Source: DASUAS01 sp963756895 (GTDB taxonomy: Bacteria > Actinomycetota > Acidimicrobiia > IMCC26256 > DASPTH01). From it: a DNA stretch of 64,000 nt. Under the pieces are notes generated by a model that worked only from the letters and a program-made list of their open reading frames with translations, searched no databases and was not told where the DNA came from. Position 1 is the stretch's first letter. Each line of letters begins with the position of its first letter. Shown here in pieces: positions 16,610 to 23,985 of the stretch. The DNA lies in assembly GCA_963756895.1 (NCBI GenBank), contig CAVWPI010000014.1, forward strand, positions 70,974 to 134,973, given 5' to 3'. A program made the translations under genes and the position numbers.

Positions 16610-17416
16610 GTGGCCAACGGCAACGGCAGCAACGGCAGCAACGGGGACGGCGGCCTCGGGGTGAAGGTCGGCCAAGCGCTGGAGAAGACCGACGAGAAGG
16701 TCCGTGGCTCACAGGCCTGGACCGCGATCTTCCGTCCGGGTTCGGTGTTCCGTCGCGGCTACACCGACAGCCCCCGCAACCGCTCCTACGTGATCATGAA
16801 CAACGTGCTGTACCACCTTCACCCGGTGAAGGTGAAGCGGCACGCGGTGAAGGTGTCGTACACGCTCTGCCTCGGCGGGCTCTCCTTCTTCCTGTTCATC
16901 CTGCTCACCGTCACCGGCATCTTCCTGATGTTCTTCTACCGGCCGACGGCGGCCGCCGCGTGGCCGACCGTGCGCACGCTGGAGACGGCCGTCACCTTCG
17001 GTTCACTGGTGCGGAACATGCATCGATGGTCGGCGCACCTCATGGTGCTGACCGTGTTCCTGCACATGAGCCGCGTCTTCTACCACGGCGCCTACAAGGC
17101 ACCGCGTGAGTTCAACTGGGTCATCGGCGTGGTGTTGCTCACGCTCACCCTGCTGCTCTCGTTCACCGGTTACCTGCTGCCCTGGGACCAGCTGGCGCTC
17201 TGGGCCGTCACCGTCGGTACGAACATGATGGGGTACACCCCTGTCTTCGGTACGTCGGTGAAGTACGTGCTCCTCGGTTCCAAGGAGATCAGCAACGAGA
17301 CGTTGTTGAGGTGGTACGTGCTCCACGTGCTGCTGTTGCCATTCGTCATCGTCATCTTCATGGCCGTCCACTTCTGGCGTGTCCGGAAGGACGGCGGCGT
17401 CTCCGGGCCGCTGTAG
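16610..17416 (+). CDS. cytochrome b N-terminal subunit, b6 type
   Basis: 268 residues (GTG start at 16610 after GAGGAGA). It carries the four-helix heme core: helix B has NMHRWSAHL and FLHMSRVFYHGAYK with H138 and H152, and helix D has WYVLHVLLLP and MAVHFWRVRK with H239 and H254. The spacings of 14 and 15 residues match cytochrome b6 rather than mitochondrial b (14 and 14). The chain stops after helix D, as in split b6/subunit IV systems. It oxidises menaquinol at the membrane. The first 60 residues are a low-complexity, Gly/Asn-rich cytoplasmic extension. Confidence 0.93.
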   Translation: MANGNGSNGSNGDGGLGVKVGQALEKTDEKVRGSQAWTAIFRPGSVFRRGYTDSPRNRSYVIMNNVLYHLHPVKVKRHAVKVSYTLCLGGLSFFLFILLTVTGIFLMFFYRPTAAAAWPTVRTLETAVTFGSLVRNMHRWSAHLMVLTVFLHMSRVFYHGAYKAPREFNWVIGVVLLTLTLLLSFTGYLLPWDQLALWAVTVGTNMMGYTPVFGTSVKYVLLGSKEISNETLLRWYVLHVLLLPFVIVIFMAVHFWRVRKDGGVSGPL

Positions 17417-17432
17417 GAGAGGGGAGCTGTAG

Positions 17433-18278
17433 ATGGTCGACATCCCCGAACACCTGCTCCAGCGGAGCAAGGAGCGCCGCAAGGCGCTCGGCCTGCCCGT
17501 GCCCGGCGACGAAGGCGGCGAGGCCGAGGCGCCTGCTGCCGAAGCACCCGCGGCTGAAGCTGCGGGCGAGACGGTCGCCGCCGAGGCGCCGGCTGCCGCC
17601 GCGTCCGCGGCCGCCGAAGACGTCACCACCGAGAGCGGCACCAAGATCCCCGCGCACCTGCTCGAGCGGGCCAAGCGCCGCAAGGCTGCGGCCGCCGGCG
17701 GTGGCGACGTCGCCGCCGCGGGCACTGGCAGCGCGGCCGCGGCGACCGCCACGCTCCCCGCACCCACCACCACCGGCCCCGGCGGTCACACCCAACGGCT
17801 GCTCACGGTGGTCAAGTCGGGGTCGATCCAGCAGACCCGCGCCGAGGCGCAGGACAAGGTGCACACCTGGCCGCACCTGCTCGTGATCGAGTTCGCCTCG
17901 ATCCTGATCGTGTCGGCCGCCGTCACCATCTTCTCGGCGCTGGTGCGCGCGCCACTGCTCGGTCTCGCCGACTTCAACAAGACGCCCAACCCGTCGAAGG
18001 CGCCGTGGTACTTCCTCGGGTTGCAGGAGCTGCTCACGATGTTCCACCCGATGGTCGCGGGTGTGACCATCCCGGGCATCGCGCTGTTCCTGCTCATGGT
18101 GGCGCCGTTCGTCGACAAGAACCCGTCCAACAAGCCCAAGGACCGGAAGTTCGCCATCTCGATCTTCACGCTGTTCCTGGTCATGTGGGCGGTGCTCGTC
18201 ATCATCGGTTCGTTCTTCCGGGGTCCGGGGTTCAACTTCGTCTTCCCCTGGAACGACGGCATCTTCTTCGAGTTGTAG
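17433..18278 (+). CDS. cytochrome b C-terminal subunit (subunit IV type) with duplicated N-terminal motif
   Basis: 281 residues. The C-terminal half is the three-helix b/b6 C-terminal domain; the signature NPSKAPWYFLGLQELL is followed by VAGVTIPGIALFLLMVAPF, forming part of the quinol-oxidation site. The first ~110 residues are unusual: IPEHLLQRSKERRKALG (4-20) is repeated as IPAHLLERAKRRK (72-84), separated by an Ala/Glu/Pro linker. The repeats are basic amphipathic helices on the cytoplasmic side and could bind another subunit, such as the operon ferredoxin. This is inference. Confidence 0.9.
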   Translation: MVDIPEHLLQRSKERRKALGLPVPGDEGGEAEAPAAEAPAAEAAGETVAAEAPAAAASAAAEDVTTESGTKIPAHLLERAKRRKAAAAGGGDVAAAGTGSAAAATATLPAPTTTGPGGHTQRLLTVVKSGSIQQTRAEAQDKVHTWPHLLVIEFASILIVSAAVTIFSALVRAPLLGLADFNKTPNPSKAPWYFLGLQELLTMFHPMVAGVTIPGIALFLLMVAPFVDKNPSNKPKDRKFAISIFTLFLVMWAVLVIIGSFFRGPGFNFVFPWNDGIFFEL

Positions 18279-18290
18279 GAGCTGGAAGTC

Positions 18291-19163
18291 GTGGGTATCG
18301 CCATCGCCATCGTCGCCGTCGTGGCCCTCGCGGTCATCGGCCTCGTCGTGACGGCCCGCTCGCGCGCCACCACCGGTCGATTGAGCCGGGAGACGCGCAA
18401 GCGCGACACCGACGCGGCCGCGTCGACCGTCGCCGAGGCTGCAGCACCGGCCGACGAGACCACCGTGGAGGCGGAGTCGAGCGAGGGACGCGCCCGTGCC
18501 GACGAGGCGCGCAAGGCGATCGAGTCGGGCAGCTCCCAGGTGCCCGAGCCGCGTGCCGGCGGCACCGCCGTCGTCTACGAGCCCGTCGACCTCGACGAGC
18601 TCGGCGTCACCCGGCGCCAGTTCTTCAACCGCTCGATCCTCGCCGGGTCCGGTCTCGGCCTCGGTGCGTTCGGCATCGCCGCGCTGGCCTTCCTCTGGCC
18701 GTCGGCGGGCGGCGGCTTCGGCGGCAAGATCGTGGTGGGGTCGGAGGCGGACGCCAAGGACGCCTTCGACAACAAGATCCCCTTCTACAACGCGGCGGCG
18801 AAGACCTACATCGTCGCCTACCCCGCGGACGACCTCGCCAAGGCGAAGAAGATCCCCGCGTACACCGCGCCGATCCTCGCCGGGATGGAGAAGGGCTACG
18901 TCGCCCTCTACCAGAAGTGCGTGCACCTGGGCTGCCGGGTGCCCTGGTGCCCCAGCTCGCAGTGGTTCGAGTGCCCCTGCCACGGTTCGAAGTACAACCG
19001 GGTGGGCGAGAAGCAGGGTGGCCCGGCGCCGCGCGGTCTCGACCGCTTCGCGCTGGAGGTGACCGGCGGCAACATCGTCGTCGACACCGGCCTCCTCGTC
19101 ACCGGCCCGCCCATCGGCACGAACACCACCGGACAGAGCCCCGAGGGAGCGCCCTGTGTCTAG
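18291..19163 (+). CDS. Rieske [2Fe-2S] protein of the bc complex
   Basis: 290 residues from a GTG start at 18291. An N-terminal helix (about 2-22) and a charged linker precede a Tat-like VTRRQFFNRS with a second helix near 113-136. Cluster ligands are C210 and H212 in CVHLGC, and C228 and H231 in CPCHGSKY; C215 and C230 can form the stabilising disulfide. It transfers electrons from quinol at the split cytochrome b to the diheme cytochrome c encoded next. Two N-terminal helices are typical of actinobacterial QcrA rather than the single-helix bc1 form. Confidence 0.94.
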   Translation: MGIAIAIVAVVALAVIGLVVTARSRATTGRLSRETRKRDTDAAASTVAEAAAPADETTVEAESSEGRARADEARKAIESGSSQVPEPRAGGTAVVYEPVDLDELGVTRRQFFNRSILAGSGLGLGAFGIAALAFLWPSAGGGFGGKIVVGSEADAKDAFDNKIPFYNAAAKTYIVAYPADDLAKAKKIPAYTAPILAGMEKGYVALYQKCVHLGCRVPWCPSSQWFECPCHGSKYNRVGEKQGGPAPRGLDRFALEVTGGNIVVDTGLLVTGPPIGTNTTGQSPEGAPCV

Positions 19164-19172
19164 GGGCTACGC

Positions 19173-20465
19173 ATGAGTTTCCGCACCATCCTGATCCTGT
19201 TCAACCTGGCGCTGATCCTCGGGTTCGCCGGCTTCGTCATCTACCGCGTCGTGAGCGTGCGGCGGAACCCGGAGCCCAAGAACCCCGACAACCTCACGCC
19301 GTTCTTCGAAGACGACGTGCTCGAGGGAGCGCACCTCGAGCGCGCCCTCGGTGTCTCGTTGATCGCGCTCGTGGTCGTGGTGCTCGCCCTGCTCGCGTAC
19401 TTCATCTGGGAGCCCTTCCGCGAGGCCGACGCCAACGCCGGCTTCAAGGACCGTTCCATCGAGCGCGGTGCGGTGCTGTTCGCCGACTCCTCCTCGCCGG
19501 AGTACGACAGCACCAAGTCGTTGCTCTGCGCGACCTGCCACGGCAGCGACGGCGGTGGCGGGAGCGCGCCGAACTTCGTCATCAAGAGCGAGGACCCGCT
19601 CTGCGACCCCAACCAGAAGGTCGACGCCAAGCTCGCGGAGAACAATCCCGAGTGCCTGCCGCACTCGGTCGCGTGGGCGGCGCCGAACCTGCAGGTCGCG
19701 TCGCTGAAGTACGACCGGGCCCAGCTCACGCAGATCATCACCTACGGACGGCCGGGCACGCCGATGCCCGCGTGGGGTGTGCTCAGCGGCAAGGGCGCGT
19801 TGCAGGAGCAGAGCATCCAGGACCTCGTGAACTACGTCGAGAGCCTGGCCACCACGCCGGACAAGGCGCAGGCGGCATCGACCAAGGAGCTCGAGACGTG
19901 CAACCGGGCCGCGTGCGTCGGCCGCGACACGCTCCAGAAGCCCGCGACCCGCGCCGCCGCGGCCGCGTGGGTCGTCGACGCCCAGGCGCAGCTCGACCAG
20001 GCGCAGGCGGACCTGGCCGAGTCGAGCGTCGCCGACGTCGCCAAGTACGCCAAGCTGGTGCAGGAGAAGCAGGAGACGCTCCAGGTCGCCCAGGACTGGC
20101 AGGAGACCACGCAGTCGGTGAGCGACGGCCAGCTGCTGTTCATGAACAACTGCGCGCGATGCCACACCCGCGGGTGGTCGTACTTCAACCCCGAAGATCC
20201 GAACCCCGAGGACACCTACGGCAACCTGGCGCCGGGGATCATGGGCGGGGGTGCGTACGGTCCCAACCTCACCGGTGGCGACGTGAACAACCAGTTCCCG
20301 CCGCCGAGCGGTGAGTCGGAGCTGTTCAGCTGGATCAGCATCGGCGTGCCCGCCAACCAGCAGTACGGCATCCGCGGCATCTCGTCCGGGCGCATGCCCC
20401 ACTTCGGTGCCACCCTCTCCAAGGACCAGATCGAAGCGATCATGGCCTACGAGCGATCGCTGTAG
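19173..20465 (+). CDS. diheme cytochrome c subunit of the bc complex
   Basis: 430 residues. Two N-terminal helices (about 5-26 and 57-79) anchor an exoplasmic region with two CXXCH sites, C119-H123 (CATCH) and C327-H331 (CARCH). Possible axial methionines are in GTPMPAWG and SGRMPHFG. A helical, Gln/Ala/Lys-rich segment at about 265-315 between the heme domains looks like a coiled coil. It is the electron outlet to a terminal oxidase, as in menaquinol:cytochrome c supercomplexes. The stop is 12 bases before the next gene. Confidence 0.9.
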   Translation: MSFRTILILFNLALILGFAGFVIYRVVSVRRNPEPKNPDNLTPFFEDDVLEGAHLERALGVSLIALVVVVLALLAYFIWEPFREADANAGFKDRSIERGAVLFADSSSPEYDSTKSLLCATCHGSDGGGGSAPNFVIKSEDPLCDPNQKVDAKLAENNPECLPHSVAWAAPNLQVASLKYDRAQLTQIITYGRPGTPMPAWGVLSGKGALQEQSIQDLVNYVESLATTPDKAQAASTKELETCNRAACVGRDTLQKPATRAAAAAWVVDAQAQLDQAQADLAESSVADVAKYAKLVQEKQETLQVAQDWQETTQSVSDGQLLFMNNCARCHTRGWSYFNPEDPNPEDTYGNLAPGIMGGGAYGPNLTGGDVNNQFPPPSGESELFSWISIGVPANQQYGIRGISSGRMPHFGATLSKDQIEAIMAYERSL

Positions 20466-20477
20466 GAGCAGGAACCC

Positions 20478-21326
20478 TTGCTGCTGACCCTCGCCACCGA
20501 AAGCCTCCACAAGGGCATCTGGTACCCGACGATCCTCGGCGTCCTCGTCGTGGTTGCCGCGGTGGTGCTGTTCCTCGGGTCGATCTACGTCCTGCTGGGC
20601 ACCAACGTCGGCGCCCGCCAGGGCTTCCTGATCGCGTTCACCGGCCTGGCCGGCTTCATGGTCATCCTGAGCCTGCTGTGGTGCACGACCGCGTCGCCCC
20701 TCAACACGTTGAAGGGCCGCATCCCGCAGTGGAAGGTGCAGGAGGTCATCGCGTCACCCGAGAAGTCGAAGACCTCCGACGTCCACGACATCAAGCAGAA
20801 GCAGTTCGTCGCCGAGGCCACCGAAGCGGCCAACGTGAAGGCGGCGGTCGACGCCACGCTGGTCACCAAGGTGACGACACCGACGGTCGAGTACACGCCC
20901 AACGACAACCGCTTCGCCAAGTTCCAGGACGTCACCAAGTACACGATCCTCCAGACGTGGGAGATCGGCGGCAGCAGCCCGCAGTTCTGGAAGGGCGAGT
21001 TCACCCACACGCCCGAGTACGCGGTGGTGCAGTTCTGTCAGGTGCAGGAGGTCGACCAGCCGTTCGGTCTGCCCCCGCTGCCTCCGCAGTGCGACACTTC
21101 GGCCGACGCGGTCTCGGGCTACGTGGTCCTCTTCCGCGACCTCGGCTCCCTGCGCGTGCCCACGTTCGTCGCCTTCGGCATGTCGTTGATCCTCTTCATC
21201 CTCGGTCTGCTCGGCCTGCACTGGCGTGAGCGCGACCAGCAGAAGCTCGAAGAGGAGGCGAAGGCGGCCGCGGCAGGTCCGGTGGCCGTGCCCGACCCCG
21301 ACGAGCCCGAACTGACCAAGGTCTGA
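20478..21326 (+). CDS. membrane protein of the bc operon, unrecognised family
   Basis: 282 residues from a TTG start. Helices lie at about 15-40 (WYPTILGVLVVVAAVVLFL region), 48-66 and near 235-255 (RVPTFVAFGMSLILFILGLL); between them lies a large extracytoplasmic domain of about 165 residues. It ends in a charged cytoplasmic tail. No cofactor motif is seen. It sits directly after the cytochrome c gene, 12 bases downstream, and shares the operon. A structural or supercomplex role is inferred only from position. Confidence 0.6.
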   Translation: MLLTLATESLHKGIWYPTILGVLVVVAAVVLFLGSIYVLLGTNVGARQGFLIAFTGLAGFMVILSLLWCTTASPLNTLKGRIPQWKVQEVIASPEKSKTSDVHDIKQKQFVAEATEAANVKAAVDATLVTKVTTPTVEYTPNDNRFAKFQDVTKYTILQTWEIGGSSPQFWKGEFTHTPEYAVVQFCQVQEVDQPFGLPPLPPQCDTSADAVSGYVVLFRDLGSLRVPTFVAFGMSLILFILGLLGLHWRERDQQKLEEEAKAAAAGPVAVPDPDEPELTKV

Positions 21327-21328
21327 TC

Positions 21329-21577
21329 GTGGGAGCACCTGTGATGCGACGTTTCCGTTCGATCCTCGGTCTCGCGCTCTGCACGATCGGTGCGCTGGTC
21401 GCGCTGGCGGTGCCCGCGGGAGCGCAGCAGCTGGTCGATGCCGGCCAAGAGGGGGATGGGTCGGGCGGCCTCGCCTTCGTGCTCATGGTGGTGATGGTGG
21501 TCGCCATCGGCGGCGCGTTGTTCTTCATGGACCACGTGCGCCGCAATCGTCTGCCCCAGGACGACGACTCGCAGTAG
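21329..21577 (+). CDS. small membrane protein of the bc operon
   Basis: Up to 82 residues (GTG 21329); a start at ATG 21344 gives 77. A signal-peptide-like N-terminus (LGLALCTIGALVALAVPAGA) is followed by a second hydrophobic stretch (LAFVLMVVMVVAIGGALFF) and the charged tail DHVRRNRLPQDDDSQ. It follows the previous gene by 2 bases and ends the operon before a strong hairpin. Small single-helix subunits are common in respiratory complexes, but this one is not recognised. Confidence 0.6.
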   Translation: MGAPVMRRFRSILGLALCTIGALVALAVPAGAQQLVDAGQEGDGSGGLAFVLMVVMVVAIGGALFFMDHVRRNRLPQDDDSQ

Positions 21578-21593
21578 CTCACTCCGGCTCGGG

Positions 21594-21670
21594 CGCCGGC
21601 CACCGGGGCCCCGCCCCGGCGTTCGAACAATGCTTCGAAACTCCGGCGGGCCGGGCCCCGGCGTCCGGCG
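21594..21670. terminator. large GC-rich stem-loop between convergent bc operon and hemL
   Basis: Imperfect arms at about 21594-21619 and 21643-21670 (CGCCGGC/CCGGGGCCC-type blocks) enclose an inner pair, GTTCGAA (21621-21627) and TTCGAAAC (21634-21641). The structure fills most of the gap between the bc operon and the hemL stop at 21673. A bidirectional terminator is the likely role. Confidence 0.55.
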
Positions 21671-21672
21671 TG

Positions 21673-22941
21673 TTACGTCTGCGCGGTGAACTCGGCTGCC
21701 GCGGCGAGGGTTTCGTCGAGGTGTTCGTCTTCGTGCGCGAGGGAGACGAAGAGGGTTTCGTAGCCGCTGGGGGCGAGGAAGTGGCCGGCGCGCAGGAGGT
21801 GGTGGAAGAGCTGCGCGTAGCGGGCGTGGTCGGCCTTCTGGGCGTCTTCGTAGTTCGTGACCGGGGCGGGTGCGAAGAAGAGGCCGGTGAGGGTGCCGAC
21901 GCGGGTGACGGTCGCGTCGGGGAGTGCTTTCGTCAGGCCGTCGGCGAACCTCGTGGCTTTGGTCTCGAGGGTCGCGTACGCGTCGTCGTCGAGTAGGTCG
22001 AGGACGGCGAGGCCGGCGGCGGTGGCGAGGGGGTTGCCGCTGAGGGTGCCGGCTTGGTACACGGGGCCGAGGGGGGCGAGGTGGTCCATGACCGCGGCGC
22101 GGCCGCCCACTGCGGCGAGGGGGAGGCCGCCGCCGGCGACCTTGCCGAACATGGAGAGGTCGGGGGTGATGCCATAGCGGCCCTGCGCGCCGGCGGGGCC
22201 GAGGCGGAAACCGGTGATCACCTCGTCGCAGACGAGGAGCGCGCCCGCGTCGGTGCAGCGGGTCTGCAGGCGGGTGAGGAAGCCCTCGGCCGGGGGGACG
22301 AGGCCCATGTTGGCGGCTACCGGTTCCACGATGACGGCCGCGAGGTCGGCGCCGTGGCGGTCGAAGGCGGCGTCGAGGGCGTCGTCGTCGTTGTAGGGCA
22401 CGACGACGGTGTCGGCCACGGTGCCCTCGGTGACGCCCGCCGAGCCGGGGAGCCCGAGGGTGGCGACCCCGCTGCCGGCGGCGACGAGCAGCGCGTCGAC
22501 GTGCCCGTGGTAGCAGCCGGCGAACTTCAGGATCTTGGCCCGGCCGGTCGCGCCGCGGGCGAGGCGCACCGCGGTCATGCCCGCTTCGGTACCCGACGAG
22601 ACCAGGCGCACCTTGTCGACCGACGGGACGCGCGCTGCGATGGCCTCGGCCAGCTCGACCTCGCGCTCGGTGGGCGCGCCGTACGACGTGCCCGCGGCCG
22701 CGGCCCGCTGCACCGCGTCGACCACCGCGGGGTGTGCGTGGCCCAGGATCGACGCGCCCCACGACTGCACGTAGTCGACGTAGCGACGACCGTCGGTGTC
22801 GTAGAGGTACGGCCCCTGCGCGCGGTCGACGAAGAAGGGATCCCCGCCGACCGACGCGAACGAACGTACCGGGGAGTCGACCCCACCGGGAATGACGGCG
22901 AGCGCGCGCTCGAACCTCGAGCTCCTGGAAGGGGAGCTCAC
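21673..22941 (-). CDS. hemL: glutamate-1-semialdehyde 2,1-aminomutase
   Basis: 422-residue PLP aminomutase that forms 5-aminolevulinate from glutamate-1-semialdehyde (C5 route of heme synthesis). The chain starts SSPSRSSRFERALAVIPGGV, with SWGASILGHAHP, VSSGTEAGMTAVRLAR, AGCYHGHVDALL, CDEVITGFRLG and the PLP lysine in MFGKVAGGGLPLAAVGG. It is the last gene of the minus-strand heme run. The GTG start at 22941 overlaps the hemB stop. Length is as expected and no frame slip is present. Confidence 0.95.
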   Translation of the reverse strand: MSSPSRSSRFERALAVIPGGVDSPVRSFASVGGDPFFVDRAQGPYLYDTDGRRYVDYVQSWGASILGHAHPAVVDAVQRAAAAGTSYGAPTEREVELAEAIAARVPSVDKVRLVSSGTEAGMTAVRLARGATGRAKILKFAGCYHGHVDALLVAAGSGVATLGLPGSAGVTEGTVADTVVVPYNDDDALDAAFDRHGADLAAVIVEPVAANMGLVPPAEGFLTRLQTRCTDAGALLVCDEVITGFRLGPAGAQGRYGITPDLSMFGKVAGGGLPLAAVGGRAAVMDHLAPLGPVYQAGTLSGNPLATAAGLAVLDLLDDDAYATLETKATRFADGLTKALPDATVTRVGTLTGLFFAPAPVTNYEDAQKADHARYAQLFHHLLRAGHFLAPSGYETLFVSLAHEDEHLDETLAAAAEFTAQT

Positions 22942-23915
22942 GAGAGACGTTCGGCGAGCTCGCCGGCGAAGTAGGTGAGCACGAAGTCGGCGCCCGCGCG
23001 CTTGATCGACGTGAGCGTCTCGAGCGCGGCGGCGTCGCCGTCGAGCCAGCCGTTGGCGGCCGCGGCCTTGAGCATCGCGTACTCGCCGCTCACGTGGTAC
23101 GCCGCCACCGGCACGTCGAACGAGTCGCGCAGCGCGCGCACGATGTCGAGGTAGGGCAGCGCCGGCTTCACCATGACCATGTCGGCGCCCTCGGCGACGT
23201 CGAGGGCGGTCTCGTCGAGCGCTTCGCGGGCGTTGGGCGGGTCCATCTGGTACCCACGCCGGTCGCCGAACTGCGGCGCGCACTCGGCGGCGTCGCGGAA
23301 GGGTCCGTACAGCGCCGACGCGTACTTCGCCGCGTAGGCGAGGATCGCGGCCTCGGCGTTGCCCGTCTCGTCGAGCGCGTCGCGGATGGCCGCGACCTGG
23401 CCGTCCATCATCCCCGAGGGGGCGATGACGTCGGCGCCGGCGCCGGCCTGCGCGATCGCGATCGACGCGTACCGCTCCAGGGTCGAGTCGTTGTCGACCT
23501 CTCCCGCATCGGTGAGCAGGCCGCAGTGGCCGTGGTCGGTGTACTCGTCGAGGCAGTCGTCGGCCATGAGGACGAGCGAGTCGCCCACCTCGTCGCGGAG
23601 GTTGCGCAGCGCGACCTGGACGACTCCGTCGGGATCGTCGGCGGACGAACCGCGGGCGTCCTTCGTCGTCGGGACGCCGAACAGGATCACCGCGGGGACG
23701 CCGAGGTCGGCGAGCACCCGCACCTCCTTGCGGAGGCTCTCCTGGGTGTGCTGCACCACGCCCGGCATCGACGAGATCGGCTCGGGCACGTCGAGCCCTT
23801 CCTTCACGAACAGCGGCGCGACCAGGTCGTCGACCGAGAGCCGCGCTTCCGCCACCAGCCGCCGCATCGCGGGGGTGCGGCGGAGCCGGCGCATGCGTCG
23901 CGTCGGGAACGTCAC
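22938..23915 (-). CDS. hemB: delta-aminolevulinic acid dehydratase (porphobilinogen synthase)
   Basis: 325 residues. It condenses two 5-aminolevulinates to porphobilinogen. The metal-site region reads ADDCLDEYTDHGHCG: the first and third Zn-cysteine positions are kept but the second is Asp, so zinc dependence is uncertain. Active-site lysines are in AAKYASALYGPFRDA and MVMVKPALPYLDIV. Further conserved blocks are APSGMMDG and VAAYHVSGEYAM. A GTG start at 23915 gives VTFPTRRMRRLRRTPAMR, the usual start. It is coupled to hemL by GTGA. Confidence 0.95.
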   Translation of the reverse strand: MTFPTRRMRRLRRTPAMRRLVAEARLSVDDLVAPLFVKEGLDVPEPISSMPGVVQHTQESLRKEVRVLADLGVPAVILFGVPTTKDARGSSADDPDGVVQVALRNLRDEVGDSLVLMADDCLDEYTDHGHCGLLTDAGEVDNDSTLERYASIAIAQAGAGADVIAPSGMMDGQVAAIRDALDETGNAEAAILAYAAKYASALYGPFRDAAECAPQFGDRRGYQMDPPNAREALDETALDVAEGADMVMVKPALPYLDIVRALRDSFDVPVAAYHVSGEYAMLKAAAANGWLDGDAAALETLTSIKRAGADFVLTYFAGELAERLS

Positions 23916-23937
23916 GCTCCCCAGGCTACCTGTCTCG

Positions 23938-23985
23938 GTTTGGCGTGGTTCGTGCGTGGCTATCCCGCGCCGGCCACGCCGAAAC
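23938..23985. terminator. hairpin with the TTTGGCGTGG outer arm, overlapping the cobA-hemD stop
   Basis: GTTTGGCGTGG (23938-23948) pairs with CCACGCCGAAAC (23974-23985) with one bulged base. The arms flank the cobA-hemD stop codon (23960-23962), between the cobA-hemD and hemB genes. The outer arm is almost the same as in the hairpin at 3365-3411. It may attenuate read-through from hemC-cobA/hemD into hemB-hemL. Confidence 0.4.
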
